Shown: positions 54,001-64,000 of the stretch, piece by piece | Position numbering within the stretch: position 1 is the stretch's first letter | How the letters are laid out: each line of letters begins with the position of its first letter | From: Wolfiporia cocos | Taxonomy: Eukaryota; Basidiomycota; Agaricomycetes; Polyporales; Phaeolaceae | Reading direction: 5' to 3' | Length of the DNA stretch: 64,000 nucleotides | NCBI GenBank assembly: GCA_029448655.1 | Contig: JACCLO010000002.1 | Location: forward strand, 3,348,001-3,412,000 | Notes under the pieces: model-generated | What the model was told of the DNA's origin: nothing | What the model saw: the letters and a program-made list of their open reading frames with translations, nothing else | The model's database searches: none | Made by a program: the position numbers and the translations under genes

Positions 54001-55439
54001 TATCAATAATCGGAACGCATCCATGCGCAGATCCGGAGTGGCATCTGGGCGTGACGCGGCTCTCATCCAATTTAGTAAGTCCCTTACTTGATCGGGCAAC
54101 ACCTTTCATCATACTTCGTAGTCTGTCATATTTTCAGTCGGCTCTTGAATCTTGTCACTAGTACCATAAAGGCTAGCTCTTGTCACTGTCGATGCGCTCA
54201 AACCTCTCCTCAATCTGTTGCCCTCTCGTCGCTCGACTACCTAGGCGCAGTCTGTCACCTGCATGTATCCAAGTTGATGCATCCGCCACTCTCTCCCTGG
54301 TCTCAGCTTGTTCTCCTTCACCTCTCAGCACCATGCATTGTGGTCATTACCTGTGACCCTGCATGCTCGCTGCACACAGAGTACGTCTTTCTTTTCTCCC
54401 TCTGCATACCTTACTAAACCCTACTGCCATAACCTTATGGGAATGCTTGCCATGACAGGCACAAAACGTTGACGTTGGACAGCAACCACTGCTCCATTCC
54501 CTTGGGTACTCATTGCCCTCACTCCCGGATATCTGGTGCGTTGACTCATACTCTCCCCCTCCTTGTGCGCATATATGCGCTTTTCTGCTCAGCAACATCA
54601 ATTCTTAAATGTGCCATAAGCCCCTCATGATCGTCGTAACCAGTCATGACCTCCTTGACAGATATCGATGTCGTGCGTACTGCCTACATATCTCCCACCT
54701 TATGGTCTGATTCCTCCCACAGTACAACTATCTTTGGGCCTCCTCCACCTTTTGTTTGTGGCACATGTCATGACTGCACTCATGTGCGTCCTTCCCTTCC
54801 TGCTTGTAGTAATTCATGGCTGACATGCTGCGTACGGTGATAGTGAACGCTGTGTCGAAATTCACAGGAAGGCGCCCACTCGTGAGGCTACACGCTCCCT
54901 TTCGGACTCCAGGGACTTCGTCTGGATGGGTTACAAACACACGGCGTAGGTACGTACAATCCATCCCTTTTTATACTAATAGTGGTGACTCATCTACCCG
55001 TACCGCCCCGATTATCAGCCCCCCAACTCCCGCTGCGCCCACCATTTCCACCTTGGTGCACTATTGACTCCGATCGATGTGTGACTCCAATTGCACCATC
55101 GCGCGCCGAGCGCGTCAACTTCCAACACGCTGCGCATAGGACATGCTCACGGTAGTGACAGCACATGGCATCCACACCATGCCCATGGCGTACGTTCATG
55201 TTGATACTAGTAAGAGGTTGCCGCCATGCGTGCTGTGGGTGGGAGCAGAGGTCAGAGACTACTGCTCTGTGTTGGATCTTTTGTTGTCCCTTCTGTCAGT
55301 AGCCAGCTCTACTAACATGAATAAAACTTTTATTGGCACTGCACCGTGTGTATTATGTAATATATTTTAAGAGCTGCATTTTTGGAACCGGTACCCTAGA
55401 GCGGTGCTCCTGCCATGCCGCTGCCAAGGGGACCACTAT

Positions 55440-55570
55440 TGTGCAGTCCTCACAGTAGCGAAGGGCCTCAGGTGAGGTCCTCGCAATAGCAAAGGCCCTC
55501 AGGTGAGGTCCTCGCAATAGCATGGGCCTCAGGTGAGGTCCTTGCAGGAACCCGTCCCCTGGGCGCTTGC
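55440..55570. repeat. ~31-bp minisatellite, copy 3 right end
   Basis: Units contain CCTCAGGTGAGGTCC, itself a near-palindrome, joined by TCGCAATAGCA. The same array recurs at 12920-12995, 18838-18945 and 46800-46970 with different copy numbers. Confidence 0.82.
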
Positions 55571-55856
55571 TATTGCGAGGACCTGCTACTATAAGGGGGT
55601 TATATATGAGTATACCGGTCCGGCTACAGTTACAGGACCTGCTTGGTATATCTACGTAGATACTAGTAGATCTACGGTCTCGCACTTTGCTGATGGATCT
55701 GCCAAAGGTGAAATGCACCCTATTCACTAGTACAACTGGGGATGTGCCCAGTAGAGTCACGAGTAGCCAGGGGGTTGGTTGCACAACAAGTCCCTGTATC
55801 GTATTCACCCAGTGGTGAGTTCTCCCAGTGTTCGAGAAATCAAAATAATCGTAACA

Positions 55857-56276
55857 GCAACTGCATGAGGCTTTAGTAGCAGCCACAGTCATCAAGGCAG
55901 ACAAGGAGCTGGCCATTGGCACATCCACTGGAGTCATGCTGATCATCATCTGCATTTCTTGGATTGTAACATCATTGCCTACATTGTGGAAGAGGTTTAA
56001 AAAATCACCAAGGTATGAACAGACATGTACCTAGTTCAGCATGTGCCATGATGAGGGAAGCTGTGAATAGGAAAATGCTCATAATATGGTAAAGCTGAAG
56101 AAGAAGAAAACAACTCACCCACATTATCTTCATTGGCTGTGGTGGATGTGTTCATTTGTATTCCCAAATGCATCATGGGAGCTCTGAGGCTGACTCCTAC
56201 TCATTGTGATTAGTGAAACACAGGGCAAGCAAAAAGTACAGAGCTGATTGAATTATGAGTGTGACATGGCATTTGC
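55857..56276. other. Unassigned sequence 3' of the gene at 56277-57830
   Basis: Probably 3' exons or UTR of the minus-strand gene to the right (a Met-rich VPMASSLSALMTVA frame lies at its edge). No domain is recognised. Confidence 0.3.
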
Positions 56277-57830
56277 TCATGCATTCCCCAGAGTGAATGG
56301 ACTCTCTGAGGGATGCTTCTCACCACGAATGGATTCTGCGGTACGTTGTGCCTCAGAGGCAGATGTCTGTGTCACAATTACATCTGTAGTTGTATTGGGG
56401 ATCATTGAGGGAGGTGGGTCTTGATATTCAGACTCAGAGGGCTGCCAGGGACTCGGAGCAGAGGGTGTAGGTGGGAATGGTGAGGCAGGTCTAGGAGCAT
56501 CCCCAGAAGCAATGGATGGGGCAGACACAGTCTCTAGAGTGCTTGTGCTCTCAGAGTGCTGGTCTTCTGATCTGAGGTCTGAGCTTCACAAAGTCCAAGT
56601 CTTCGTGCAATTGGTCGAAGCAGTGTTTGGTGCCTGGTCCTTGTTAATGTGTCTCTGAGCCATAGGAAGAGCAAATCAAAGACTAACCACTGCTGTAGTG
56701 TGCATGTTCTTCTGCTTCCAAGATGGATAGACAGCCTTGGCACATGTTTTGGTCTTCCAGTGTCCCTTGCATAAGGCAATCTCTGGGTATGCCTCTTCTA
56801 TCCTTTGTCACAGCTCATCACTCCCCTCCTGGCAGACCTTAGTCCAGCATTCTGGTCCACAGCCACATGCTAAGAGATTGAAAAAGACCTCCCAGATTAA
56901 TATCCCACCAAGGTGCAATATGCTAAATGGGGTGCCATCTTCATTTTCCTACCACGACCATGACTCCACCTTTTTTTGCCATGTTGTTTCAGCCCATCTG
57001 ATGTTGGATCTGCATCATCACAGCATTTGGAGGCCCACCAATCCGCCTCACTCCAGAATTTGATATTAGGGTATTGTTCCCTCTTAGAAAGAGGTCAGAT
57101 GCTGGGGAGGCTAGTGTCGCCTCTAGAGCCCCTGTAAAAGCTCGATTTGCATTTTTGTTTCAAGATATGATATGATGGAGTAGATACCTATCTGGTTATG
57201 CACTAACAAGTGACTGTATGCCTGCAGCCACCTGAGTCAAGGTTGTCCTTTGTGGAGAAGTAGTCTGTAGCACTAAAATTAGAATATGAGGTGCATATAC
57301 TCACTCCATAAACATGTGAAAGCATATATTTTCCTCAGTAAGCTTGGCCATTGCTTCCATGAGCATCTGGTTCATATGATTGTCTGAGTGGATCACTGTC
57401 TGTTGATCTGCATCGGAGACATGCTAGTCAGGGTGCCCAATGAAATAAGCTAGTGACCTGCACTGCAATTCTAGCTTGTACCGCAGGATTCATTTCTCCC
57501 CATTGGAGGACCCCTTGCAAATTCCCTGATAAAAGGTCTACATTAGTTGAGCTCAGAATGTGTTGATTTCTGCTAAGAGTGCATGTATGCTTGGGAGCAA
57601 ATGCATGTGATGTCTGATGTAATTGAGACAAATTGGTCACTCTCATTGAAGAGGTGGGGAATGTAGGATTTCCTGAATAAGTGGGAGACATTGGTCTATC
57701 AAATCTTTGAGATGTGTATGGGGAGAGTAAGTGGTGAAAGAGAAGTGGCAGTGATGTGCTAGTGTCACAAATCAATATTTGTTGACTTACACTCCTTAGG
57801 TCATGTGTTATGGGCTAATGCACGGTCTTT
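56277..57830 (-). CDS. TE-associated gene of unknown function, multi-exon
   Basis: Minus-strand blocks in order are LHQTSHAFAPKHTCTLSRNQHILSSTNVDLLSGNLQGVLQWGEMNPAVQARIAVQ, then SDADQQTVIHSDNHMNQMLMEAMAKLTEENICFHMFM, then FWSEADWWASKCCDDADPTSDGLKQHGKKRWSHGRGRK, then LACGCGPECWTKVCQEGSDEL, PEIALCKGHWKTKTCAKAVYPSWKQKNMHTTAV. The tail is Ser/Pro-rich (GDAPRPASPFPPTPSAPSPW), ending at 56277. Intron-like gaps separate them. It resembles hypothetical proteins that accompany DNA transposons in Agaricomycetes, but I cannot name a domain. At least one in-frame stop (after GSDEL) suggests decay. Confidence 0.45.
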
Positions 57831-58915
57831 GTAGATAAGATAGTCAGATGGTCATGGTCGTTACACAGACTATAGTACATTACAGTCACTGTATCTTAGT
57901 TACCTTAGTTACACTTGGACCTAGTAGTTTTGTCAGACCGAGCCCAGACACAAGTGGATTGAGTAGGATGTTACTTGATTAAAACCAAGCTGAGGATCAG
58001 ACTTGGTGGGTTTCTACTATATATACATGCATTTGTGTGTGTTCCTATGTGTCTCGCATACCTGTAATGGTTTAGCGGTGTTTGGGTAGTGAACTAAGGT
58101 TAATAGACTTCGTTAGACCTTTGTCAAGGGTTTCTGGGATTTGTGGCGGATGTTATATGACTAGGATCTGCGATGTGTGGTAACCATGTGTGTTCTACTG
58201 ATCCCTGAATTGTGATTGAGTTAGAATTATATGAATGCTTCCTGGAATGTATAGGTGGTTCTGATATTCTCAGGAATGCTTCTGTGAAATATAAACTAAT
58301 GAAAGAAGCGAACTTAGTTCTTGTGTGGCTTTTGACTAAATATATCTCTGGAAGATCAGGAACTTGTTAAACCTTATGTTTGAATGTCGCCTTGTGGTAT
58401 CCTTGTGGTACTGGGATTATTAGAATGTTTCCTAGGGCTTCTATTATATTGTGATAGTGGTGTGGAGTTCGTCTTCCTGGGGCTTCTGTTATAAATGAAT
58501 TTATCGGTGCTATTGCTTTATGGATTTTATTGGAGGGTTCAGATAGAACTGAGTTATTGTTGGATTGAACCATTTAGAATGTGGACTGGTTTGGAATTAT
58601 GATTGGTTCTTAAATCCTGACAAGTTTAGGGTAGGTAGGTTGCCCACACTGCACCCCATGTACTTAGTCTCTGCTAGCATCAGATTTCCTCTCATGTTTA
58701 GCATTCTTGATGCTAAGGCTTGAGCCCCTTTCGTCAGACTTCCTGTGTGCCACCTTCCATCTCTATTATCTTTGACTTGCTAGTCTGCACATTGAGCCTC
58801 CACCTGGGTCATTGGAGGAGCCCTGCAAGGAAATGTCCAAATGCCATCTCTTGGGCTATATTAGAGGTTTCCTGGTACCTGGTCACACAGTCTGATGGAC
58901 TGTGTCACTTATATG
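57831..58915. other. Unassigned sequence
   Basis: AT-rich with a TATATATACATG box near 58020. The start near 57806 (TGTGTTATGGGC) could be part of an LTR, but I could not find its partner end or a target duplication. Confidence 0.3.
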
Positions 58916-59046
58916 CTAGTACAACTGGGGATGCACCCAGTAGAGTCACAAGTAGCCAGGGGAGTTGGTTGCACAACAAGTCCCTGTATCATATTCATCC
59001 AATGGTGAGTTCTGCCAGCATTCGAAAAATTAAAATAACCATAACA
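58916..59046 (-). mobile_element. Fragment of a TGTTA...TAACA LTR (S7)
   Basis: It matches the last ~130 bp of S3 (CTAGTACAACTGGGGATG to CCATAACA). The gypsy pol remnant begins immediately after TAACA, so this may mark a recombination or insertion joint. Confidence 0.75.
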
Positions 59047-61827
59047 TCGGCTTGCCTACAGATGTAGACCCATTCTGACCCAGAAACCTTGGGTCCAACC
59101 CTACTGCTGCCCTCATGCTAATCCTTATCCCACTACGCGCCTTTCAGATACCTAAGGGTTAGAGACAGAGCCGATGAGGCGGTTGGACTGGTAATCCCGA
59201 GGTACTACAGCTAACGTCGAGGTCCCAGACGAGCGAGGGTAGTCAAACAGCAGAGAAGGGGTTAAGGGGGAATGCACCCCTGTGAGGCTACATTGAACTG
59301 TCTGAGGAGTACGCCTCAGACTTGCCTAGCTTATATACATGCGACGCATTATCTACCATAACTCCTGCCCTAAACTACCAGGCCTGTGCGCTAGCGCTAA
59401 GGTATAGGAGTACAGACACATCACATGATACATCATGTTACATACGGGTATCTTATCGGTTACTCTCCATTGCACGTGGCTATCTTCATAAGTCAGGTGA
59501 TTGAACATTGAAGTCGTTAATTTGAACTGCGGGGTGGCCAAAGCCCAGCGCCATAGCATAAAACTGTGACACATTCGGGATCAAAGCAGATGCGTCCGAC
59601 TACACGACAGGTGCAGTACTGTTACAATGGCAGGACAGCATCTGGAGACCCATCACATATCTCTTCAAGGGACTCATGCCCACAGAAAAGAATTACGAGA
59701 TATACAACCAGGAACTCCTCGCAATTATGTGAGCATTAGATGAGTGGCAACATTTCATTCAAGGATCAGCTGATGCCACCGAGGTCCGGAGTGACCACAA
59801 GAACCTTGAATACTTCAAGATGCCACAGAAGATCAACCCACAACAAGCACGCTGGATGACAGAACTACAGGAATTCAACATCAAGCTCACCCACATCCCC
59901 AGCACAAAGAACATCCATGCCAACCCTCTTTCTTGATGAGTGGACTGGGATGATGGAAAGGAACACCTTGATGGACAAGTAGTCCTCAAACCACATTTGC
60001 TCAGGGACAAACAACCTGAAGAGGGGGTGAATGAAATCGAAAAGCTAAGTTTCATCTCCACCAACACCATAATAGCAAGAATCGAAGCTCAAAAACCATT
60101 GTACAACTACAGTTTAGATGCGAGCATTGAGTTCTAGCATATCGAAAGGGAAAAATAGTGATCCCCAATGATGTGGAACTCAAGGGTGACATCATATCGT
60201 CACATCATGACTCGACACTTGCAGGACATCCAGGACAAGGTCGCATGCTGACCACCATCCATAAATCATACTGGTGGCTGCATATGAGGAGAGATGTAAC
60301 ACTACATGTACAAGGGTGCATAAAATGCTAATCGATTAAAGTAGACCACGCTAAACGAGCAGCACCCCTCAACCCAAATCCTACACCAATGAGGAGCTGG
60401 GAGAATATCTTGGTCGACATAATCACAGGTTTCCCCAAGGTATGAGGCAAGAATCCCATACTCATCATCATCGACATGATGTCCAAGTGGATAACAGTGG
60501 TGGAAACTACCGACAAACTGACTGCAGAAGGATGGGCCAACATGCTCATCAAACACATTGTGACACAACATGGTATTCCCAAGAAGGTGTTCAGTGACAG
60601 AGGCCCACAGTTCATGGCCAAGTTCATCAAAGACATCTACAAGAAGCTCGGAATCAAAGGAAACCCCTCTACAGCTTATCACCCACAGACCGACAGCCAA
60701 TGAATCAGGAGTTGGAAGTATACCTTTGCCTCTTTGCCAATAGGAACCACACCAACTGGGCGGACCTGCTACCAATGGCAATGTTTGCATACAACACTCA
60801 CCAGAATGTGTCAAAGGGACAGTCTCTGTTCTTCATCACACATGGATATGAGCCTAATACAGGATCCAACGTCCCCATGGAAGTTGACATGTCCCTCTCC
60901 ACTGAGAACTGAGCTGATCACCTGAAGGACATACAGATGAAAGCAGCCAAAAGCATATATCATGCCAAAGCAGTCATGAAGAAATACATGGACTGCCAAT
61001 GACAACCGTCTAGGCAGTACAAAATTGGAGCCAAGGTATGGCTTGATGGCACAAACTTATATATGGGGACGCCATCATGAAAGCCGTTGCCAAAGCAATA
61101 TGGACCTTATGTCATAGCCACCAAAGTTGGCATGTGTGCGTACCAACTCACACTCATGCCCGATATGCATGGGATACACCCGGTGTTTAACGAGTTATTA
61201 CTCACTCCCTATCATGAGCCAGAATTCGGACAACAAAGAGTTCTACCAACACCAGAAACACAAGTCACAGCAACCAAGATACTCGGATCATGAGAGGATT
61301 GTGGACAAGTGGAATACAAGGTGCAGTGGTTGAATGGTTCAAAAACCTGGGAACGTAAGAAAGACATACAACATGCCCAGGCCAACAAATTCTATGAGCA
61401 GAATCCATGAGCACCAGGGGCTCAATGGAAAAACAGAACCATTGCTGATGCCAACAGCAAAGTCGTCAGCCCCATCCTTGAGGACATACCTCATTACTCC
61501 ATCATGAAAAAATACGGATTAACAATTGTCAGCATCATCAACATGGGTTTCAATAAGATAGTTGCAGGACACATGAAAGGAGTTCAATGGTGGCATGACA
61601 AACCAGTGCAATTTTTCTTCCCCATAGACCCCAACACTTACAAAGGGTAGTACTTGGTCAAGGTGCACCAACCTATCAAACACAAAGAACCCAGGAAAAC
61701 CATCCACTATGTCTATCCTGTGGTGTACATACACAAGATGCTCCATGAGTTCAACTTCTCTGCACATAAAGATAAAGGAGACTTCATTATCCCCAAGGCC
61801 ACCCTGCAACTATGGCACAATATATAG
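59047..61827 (+). pseudogene. pol: gypsy pol remnant: RNase H, integrase, chromodomain-like
   Basis: RNase H begins LPTDVDPF, is interrupted by the solo LTR, and continues GIKADASDYTTGAVLLQW, YEIYNQELLAIM, RSDHKNLEYF, ARWMTELQEFNIKLTHIPSTKNIHAN. The integrase has an H2C2-like part (SSHHDSTLAGHPGQGRM, YWWLHMRRDV) and catalytic core ILVDIITGFP, DMMSKWITVVE, FSDRGPQFMAKF, STAYHPQTD. Then PKQYGPYVIATKVG, LMPDMHGIHPVFNELLLTPY and a chromodomain-like YKVQWLNGSKTWERKKDIQHAQ. A further ~130 residues follow to TAG at 61825-61827. Inactivating stops include TGA at 59730-59732 and the TGA pair 59934-59939 (expected Arg-Arg), plus several later ones and a frameshift at the catalytic Glu region. Confidence 0.85.
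59076..59571 (-). mobile_element. Solo LTR, family TGTCACA...GGGTCA (S10), inside gypsy RNase H
   Basis: On the plus strand it runs TGACCCAGAAACC to AACTGTGACA, 496 bp, with the perfect 5-bp duplication CATTC at 59071-59075 and 59572-59576. Removing it rejoins DVDPF to GIKADASDY in frame. It is related to the gypsy element's own LTR but in opposite orientation. Confidence 0.92.
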
Positions 61828-61864
61828 TTGGACTCCTCAGGATGAGGAACCTGAAGGGGGGTGA

Positions 61865-62404
61865 TGTCATGGGCAAAAGCTTTTCTGTCACAGTTTTACA
61901 CTGTGGCACCAGGCTTTTGGCCACCCCACGGTTCGAACTAACGACTTCAACGTTCAATCACCTGACTTATGAAGATAGCCGCGCGCGATGGAGAGTAACT
62001 GATAAGATACCCGTATGTAACGTGATAAAACATGTGAATGTAGTAGCACAGCCTCTACTAGGCGCGCGTGCACAGGCCGCATTGCTTTAGGGCAAGGTTA
62101 GCTAGTTATGTTGCATTGCATGTATATAAGCTAGTCCAGTCTGAGGCGTACTCCTCAGACAGTTCAATGTAGCCTCAAAGGGGTGCATTCCCCCTTAAAC
62201 CCCTTCTCTACTATTTGACTATCCCTTGCTCGTCTGCATGCCGCCATACTCGACCTCAGCATCAGACCTCTATCTTGTAGGCCCTCCCTAGGAAGTAGAG
62301 CACCTAGGCCCTCCTCAATGGGACATAGGGTGTTGACGTTAGGCGTGAGGCATAGAGATGAGATATTGGGCAGTAGTAGGGTTGGACCCAAGGTTTCTGG
62401 GTCA
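61865..62404 (+). mobile_element. 3' LTR of the gypsy element
   Basis: It begins TGTCATGGGCAAAAGC directly after the purine tract and ends AGGTTTCTGGGTCA. A TATATAAG box lies near 62123. A tRNA-like B-box match (GGTTCGAACTA, near 61930) lies close to the 5' end, as in S8, S9 and S10. Confidence 0.82.
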
Positions 62405-62778
62405 TTTTCCCGATGACAACAAACCAGACCTGGTCCCTAGACTGCCACCACCCAGTGAGGCCTGAGTCATATTATGGAAGGATTGGTGATGGACCTCATC
62501 ATGGCACACAGCCTTGTTCTCACACAGCCACGATGACTGCTACGTATTTCATATTCTACTACACTTCTATGTTTCAGAGTCTGGCCTAGACCCCCAGCCT
62601 TAGTCATGCCCCAGACTCCCTAATGACCATTATAGGTATATTGCACAAACATGTATAAACAGCCTAATAGTATAATAGAGGCCCTTGTTCAGCTGGTAAC
62701 CTCAGTCTGAACTTGGCATTCATCCACTTTGCTCCCCTCAGTTTGCTCTAAGGTTTTAGTGGCCTTGTCATTCAACAA
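62405..62778. other. Unassigned sequence between gypsy and a Plavaka-type element
   Basis: No coding or terminal-repeat signature was recognised. Confidence 0.3.
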
Positions 62779-64000
62779 CTCCTAAGCATCAGGAAAAACC
62801 GACTTTGCTATTTTAGAGAAATTAGGAGCTAATTAGGTCTTAACTTTCCTAGCTTGGATCTAATCTGCATAAAAGTGGTTCATTCTCCTAATCTCACACT
62901 AATCTCACACTAATCCTGTCCTAGTTCACACATAATTGCTAGAATCATAGTTGAAATAGTTGAAGTCATTGGGATGCTGGATTACTGTGCAATAGTCCAT
63001 GGCAGCTGTAAATACATCCTAGATACATTGTGGCACATGTATTGGGGATAAACTCACTTTCCTAATCTATCCTAATTGATATGGTTACTCTAATCCTTCT
63101 AATTGGCATTGGCAAGCGCTTATTACAGTTGCCTCCATCTGCACGTTACAAAGTTACAGATCACAGAGCAACACCAGCACTTCATCTCTTGTTCCTTGAC
63201 CACCATTATGACTGACTTCCCTAATGCCATGCCCATGGCCTGTTGATCTTGCTCAGGTATAACTGGATTGGGGTGGATGTATGCTGGTACGTACATGCTT
63301 CCTCGCCTTATCTACTCTGTTGCTCTCCTTCACAGGAGATTGACTGCTGCTGCTCTGAGTCTTGGCTGGTGTGTTGCATGTGGGGGTAGGGCCTCACAAC
63401 TATGGCAGCCATCGGATTTATCATCCTCTGCACTCCACCCTGTGTGCATGCATCAAGCTTCACATTTGCATACACAGGCACGTCTTCCTCACTCAAACCA
63501 TCCTGCTGCACCATGCTTCCTGACAGTGCAGCCACCAAGACAGATGTGTACTCATTCCCAACCCCAGCTCTTGGAGCTGGCAAGCATGTGGTGTGCATTG
63601 CCACATGTAAGAGCATCATAGGCATAACAGGCAGCATAGCCTTGGATGGCAAGGATAATCCAGCTATGCACATCGGCAAGAGTGCAGGAAGCATCATCAA
63701 GTGACTCTGCCCCACAGCCTACTCTGTGCTCTGTGTGCACCCTGCCAATGCTCATGGCCATAGTCAATCGAGACCCACAGCTGTGTGATGGACAGTGAGA
63801 ACACAGCCGTAGATGTAGCAGGCTATATATCTACCACTGACAAGTGTTGAGACCATACTGCTTCACTATTTTCCATCGTGTGTAGTGATATACCATCAGT
63901 ATATATCTATTGAGTGCGCATGCTGTGAATGAAAGGCTGCACTGTTGAATCAAGATCTAATCGAGATCTAATCCCCTTCTAATCCGGCCCTAATTGAGCC
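62779..64000 (+). mobile_element. Non-autonomous Plavaka-type element, runs off the window
   Basis: It starts CATCAGGAAAAACCGAC, with the TAATTAGG/CTAATC-rich terminus shared with 10289-11700 and with the Plavaka right end at 31474. Its interior matches 10440-11530 (AACACCAGCACTTCATC-type and final CCCTAATTGAGCC). Frames inside have no transposase motif. Confidence 0.75.

Larger units (their letters stand above)
53667..55695 (+). mobile_element. 2-kb minisatellite-ended TIR element, copy 3
   Basis: It starts CATTGGCAAAATGCGAAC and ends CGCACTTTGCTGATG, flanked by the 2-bp duplication GA (53665-53666, 55696-55697). The TSD is proven by comparison with uninterrupted LTR copies. Left minisatellite 53770-54000 (about eight 30-bp units), right minisatellite 55440-55570. 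Inside, 54849-55129 is an extra segment absent from copy 1 and shared with the CFT1 intron. Confidence 0.9.
53155..55856 (-). mobile_element. Solo LTR, family TGTTA...TAACA (S6), split by a later element
   Basis: LTR sequence at 53155-53666 and 55698-55856 is interrupted by the element at 53667-55695. The ends are TGTTACAGGTCGAATAC and ATCGTAACA, with flanks GCAGC and GCAAC (one mismatch). Its intact sister copies show the contiguous GCAGAGTTGGATCTGCC at the insertion point. Confidence 0.85.
59047..62404 (+). mobile_element. 5'-truncated Ty3/gypsy chromovirus-type retrotransposon with 3' LTR
   Basis: It contains the RNase H, integrase and chromodomain-like part of pol (59047-61827), a purine tract (GAAGGGGGGTGA) and the 3' LTR (61865-62404). 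Gag, protease and the reverse transcriptase core are absent. A solo LTR is inserted in the RNase H region (59076-59571). Confidence 0.87.

Noticed and set aside
60302..60814. A 170-residue minus-strand frame
   Set aside because: It is antisense to the gypsy integrase core, which has clear motifs on the plus strand.
59076..62404. A complete gypsy element with two LTRs
   Set aside because: The left LTR-like sequence is in the opposite orientation and has its own 5-bp duplication CATTC, so it is a solo LTR inserted into pol, not the 5' LTR.

Overview
The window looks like a transposon-rich, heterochromatin-like stretch of a filamentous basidiomycete genome, most likely an Agaricomycete. The reasons are short GT-AG introns of about 40-67 nt, the families of the host genes (AusD-like methyltransferase, small isoprenylcysteine methyltransferase, CFT1, fungal GNAT), and a Plavaka-type transposon beside hAT, Ty3/gypsy-chromovirus and terminal-repeat-in-miniature elements. 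Nothing bacterial, plasmid-like or CRISPR-like is present.

Host genes are few and most are broken. (1) The 3' end of an AusD-like methyltransferase lies at 3-164, a decayed paralogue at 34105-35155, and an apparently intact five-exon copy at 36052-37203. (2) An intact two-exon isoprenylcysteine methyltransferase-like gene lies at 1599-2371 (-). (3) A CFT1/CPSF160 pseudogene runs from about 19.66 to 27.8 kb and is split by a nested stack of transposons. (4) A GNAT acetyltransferase at 37572-41334 (-) carries three insertions. (5) An unrecognised proline-rich gene at 41630-45480 (-) also carries three insertions. (6) A probable DUF6532-like gene (about 12.2-17.2 kb, -) is split and truncated.

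Mobile DNA dominates, and boundaries could be set from target-site duplications (TSDs). With 8-bp TSDs (hAT-like): 4550-7171, 7421-9306, 21557-27470, 22079-27369 (carrying the transposase) and 38190-39139. Each has its own vocabulary of short subterminal repeats. A second 8-bp-TSD family of about 0.7 kb (5461-7093, 40293-41008, 42168-42839) has, inside each terminus, an outward-facing tRNA-like module with both A and B boxes; this is the most unusual system in the window. A 2-kb family (12773-15693, 17208-19082, 31654-~33480, 53667-55695) has CATCRGCAAAR termini, a 2-bp GA duplication and a ~30-bp minisatellite at each end. A Plavaka element (about 28.0-31.47 kb) shares its terminus with shorter elements at 10289-11700 and 62779-end. 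LTR elements are mostly solo LTRs of three families; there is also one gypsy remnant (59047-62404) and one 933-bp element with two apparently identical LTRs (24592-25524).

Insertions nest several levels deep: in a hAT copy at 4.5-7.2 kb, and in CFT1, where element lies within element within element. The two intervals 165-1598 and 2372-4541 hold no gene I recognise. TE-associated genes of unknown function sit at 47-50 kb and 56-57.8 kb.
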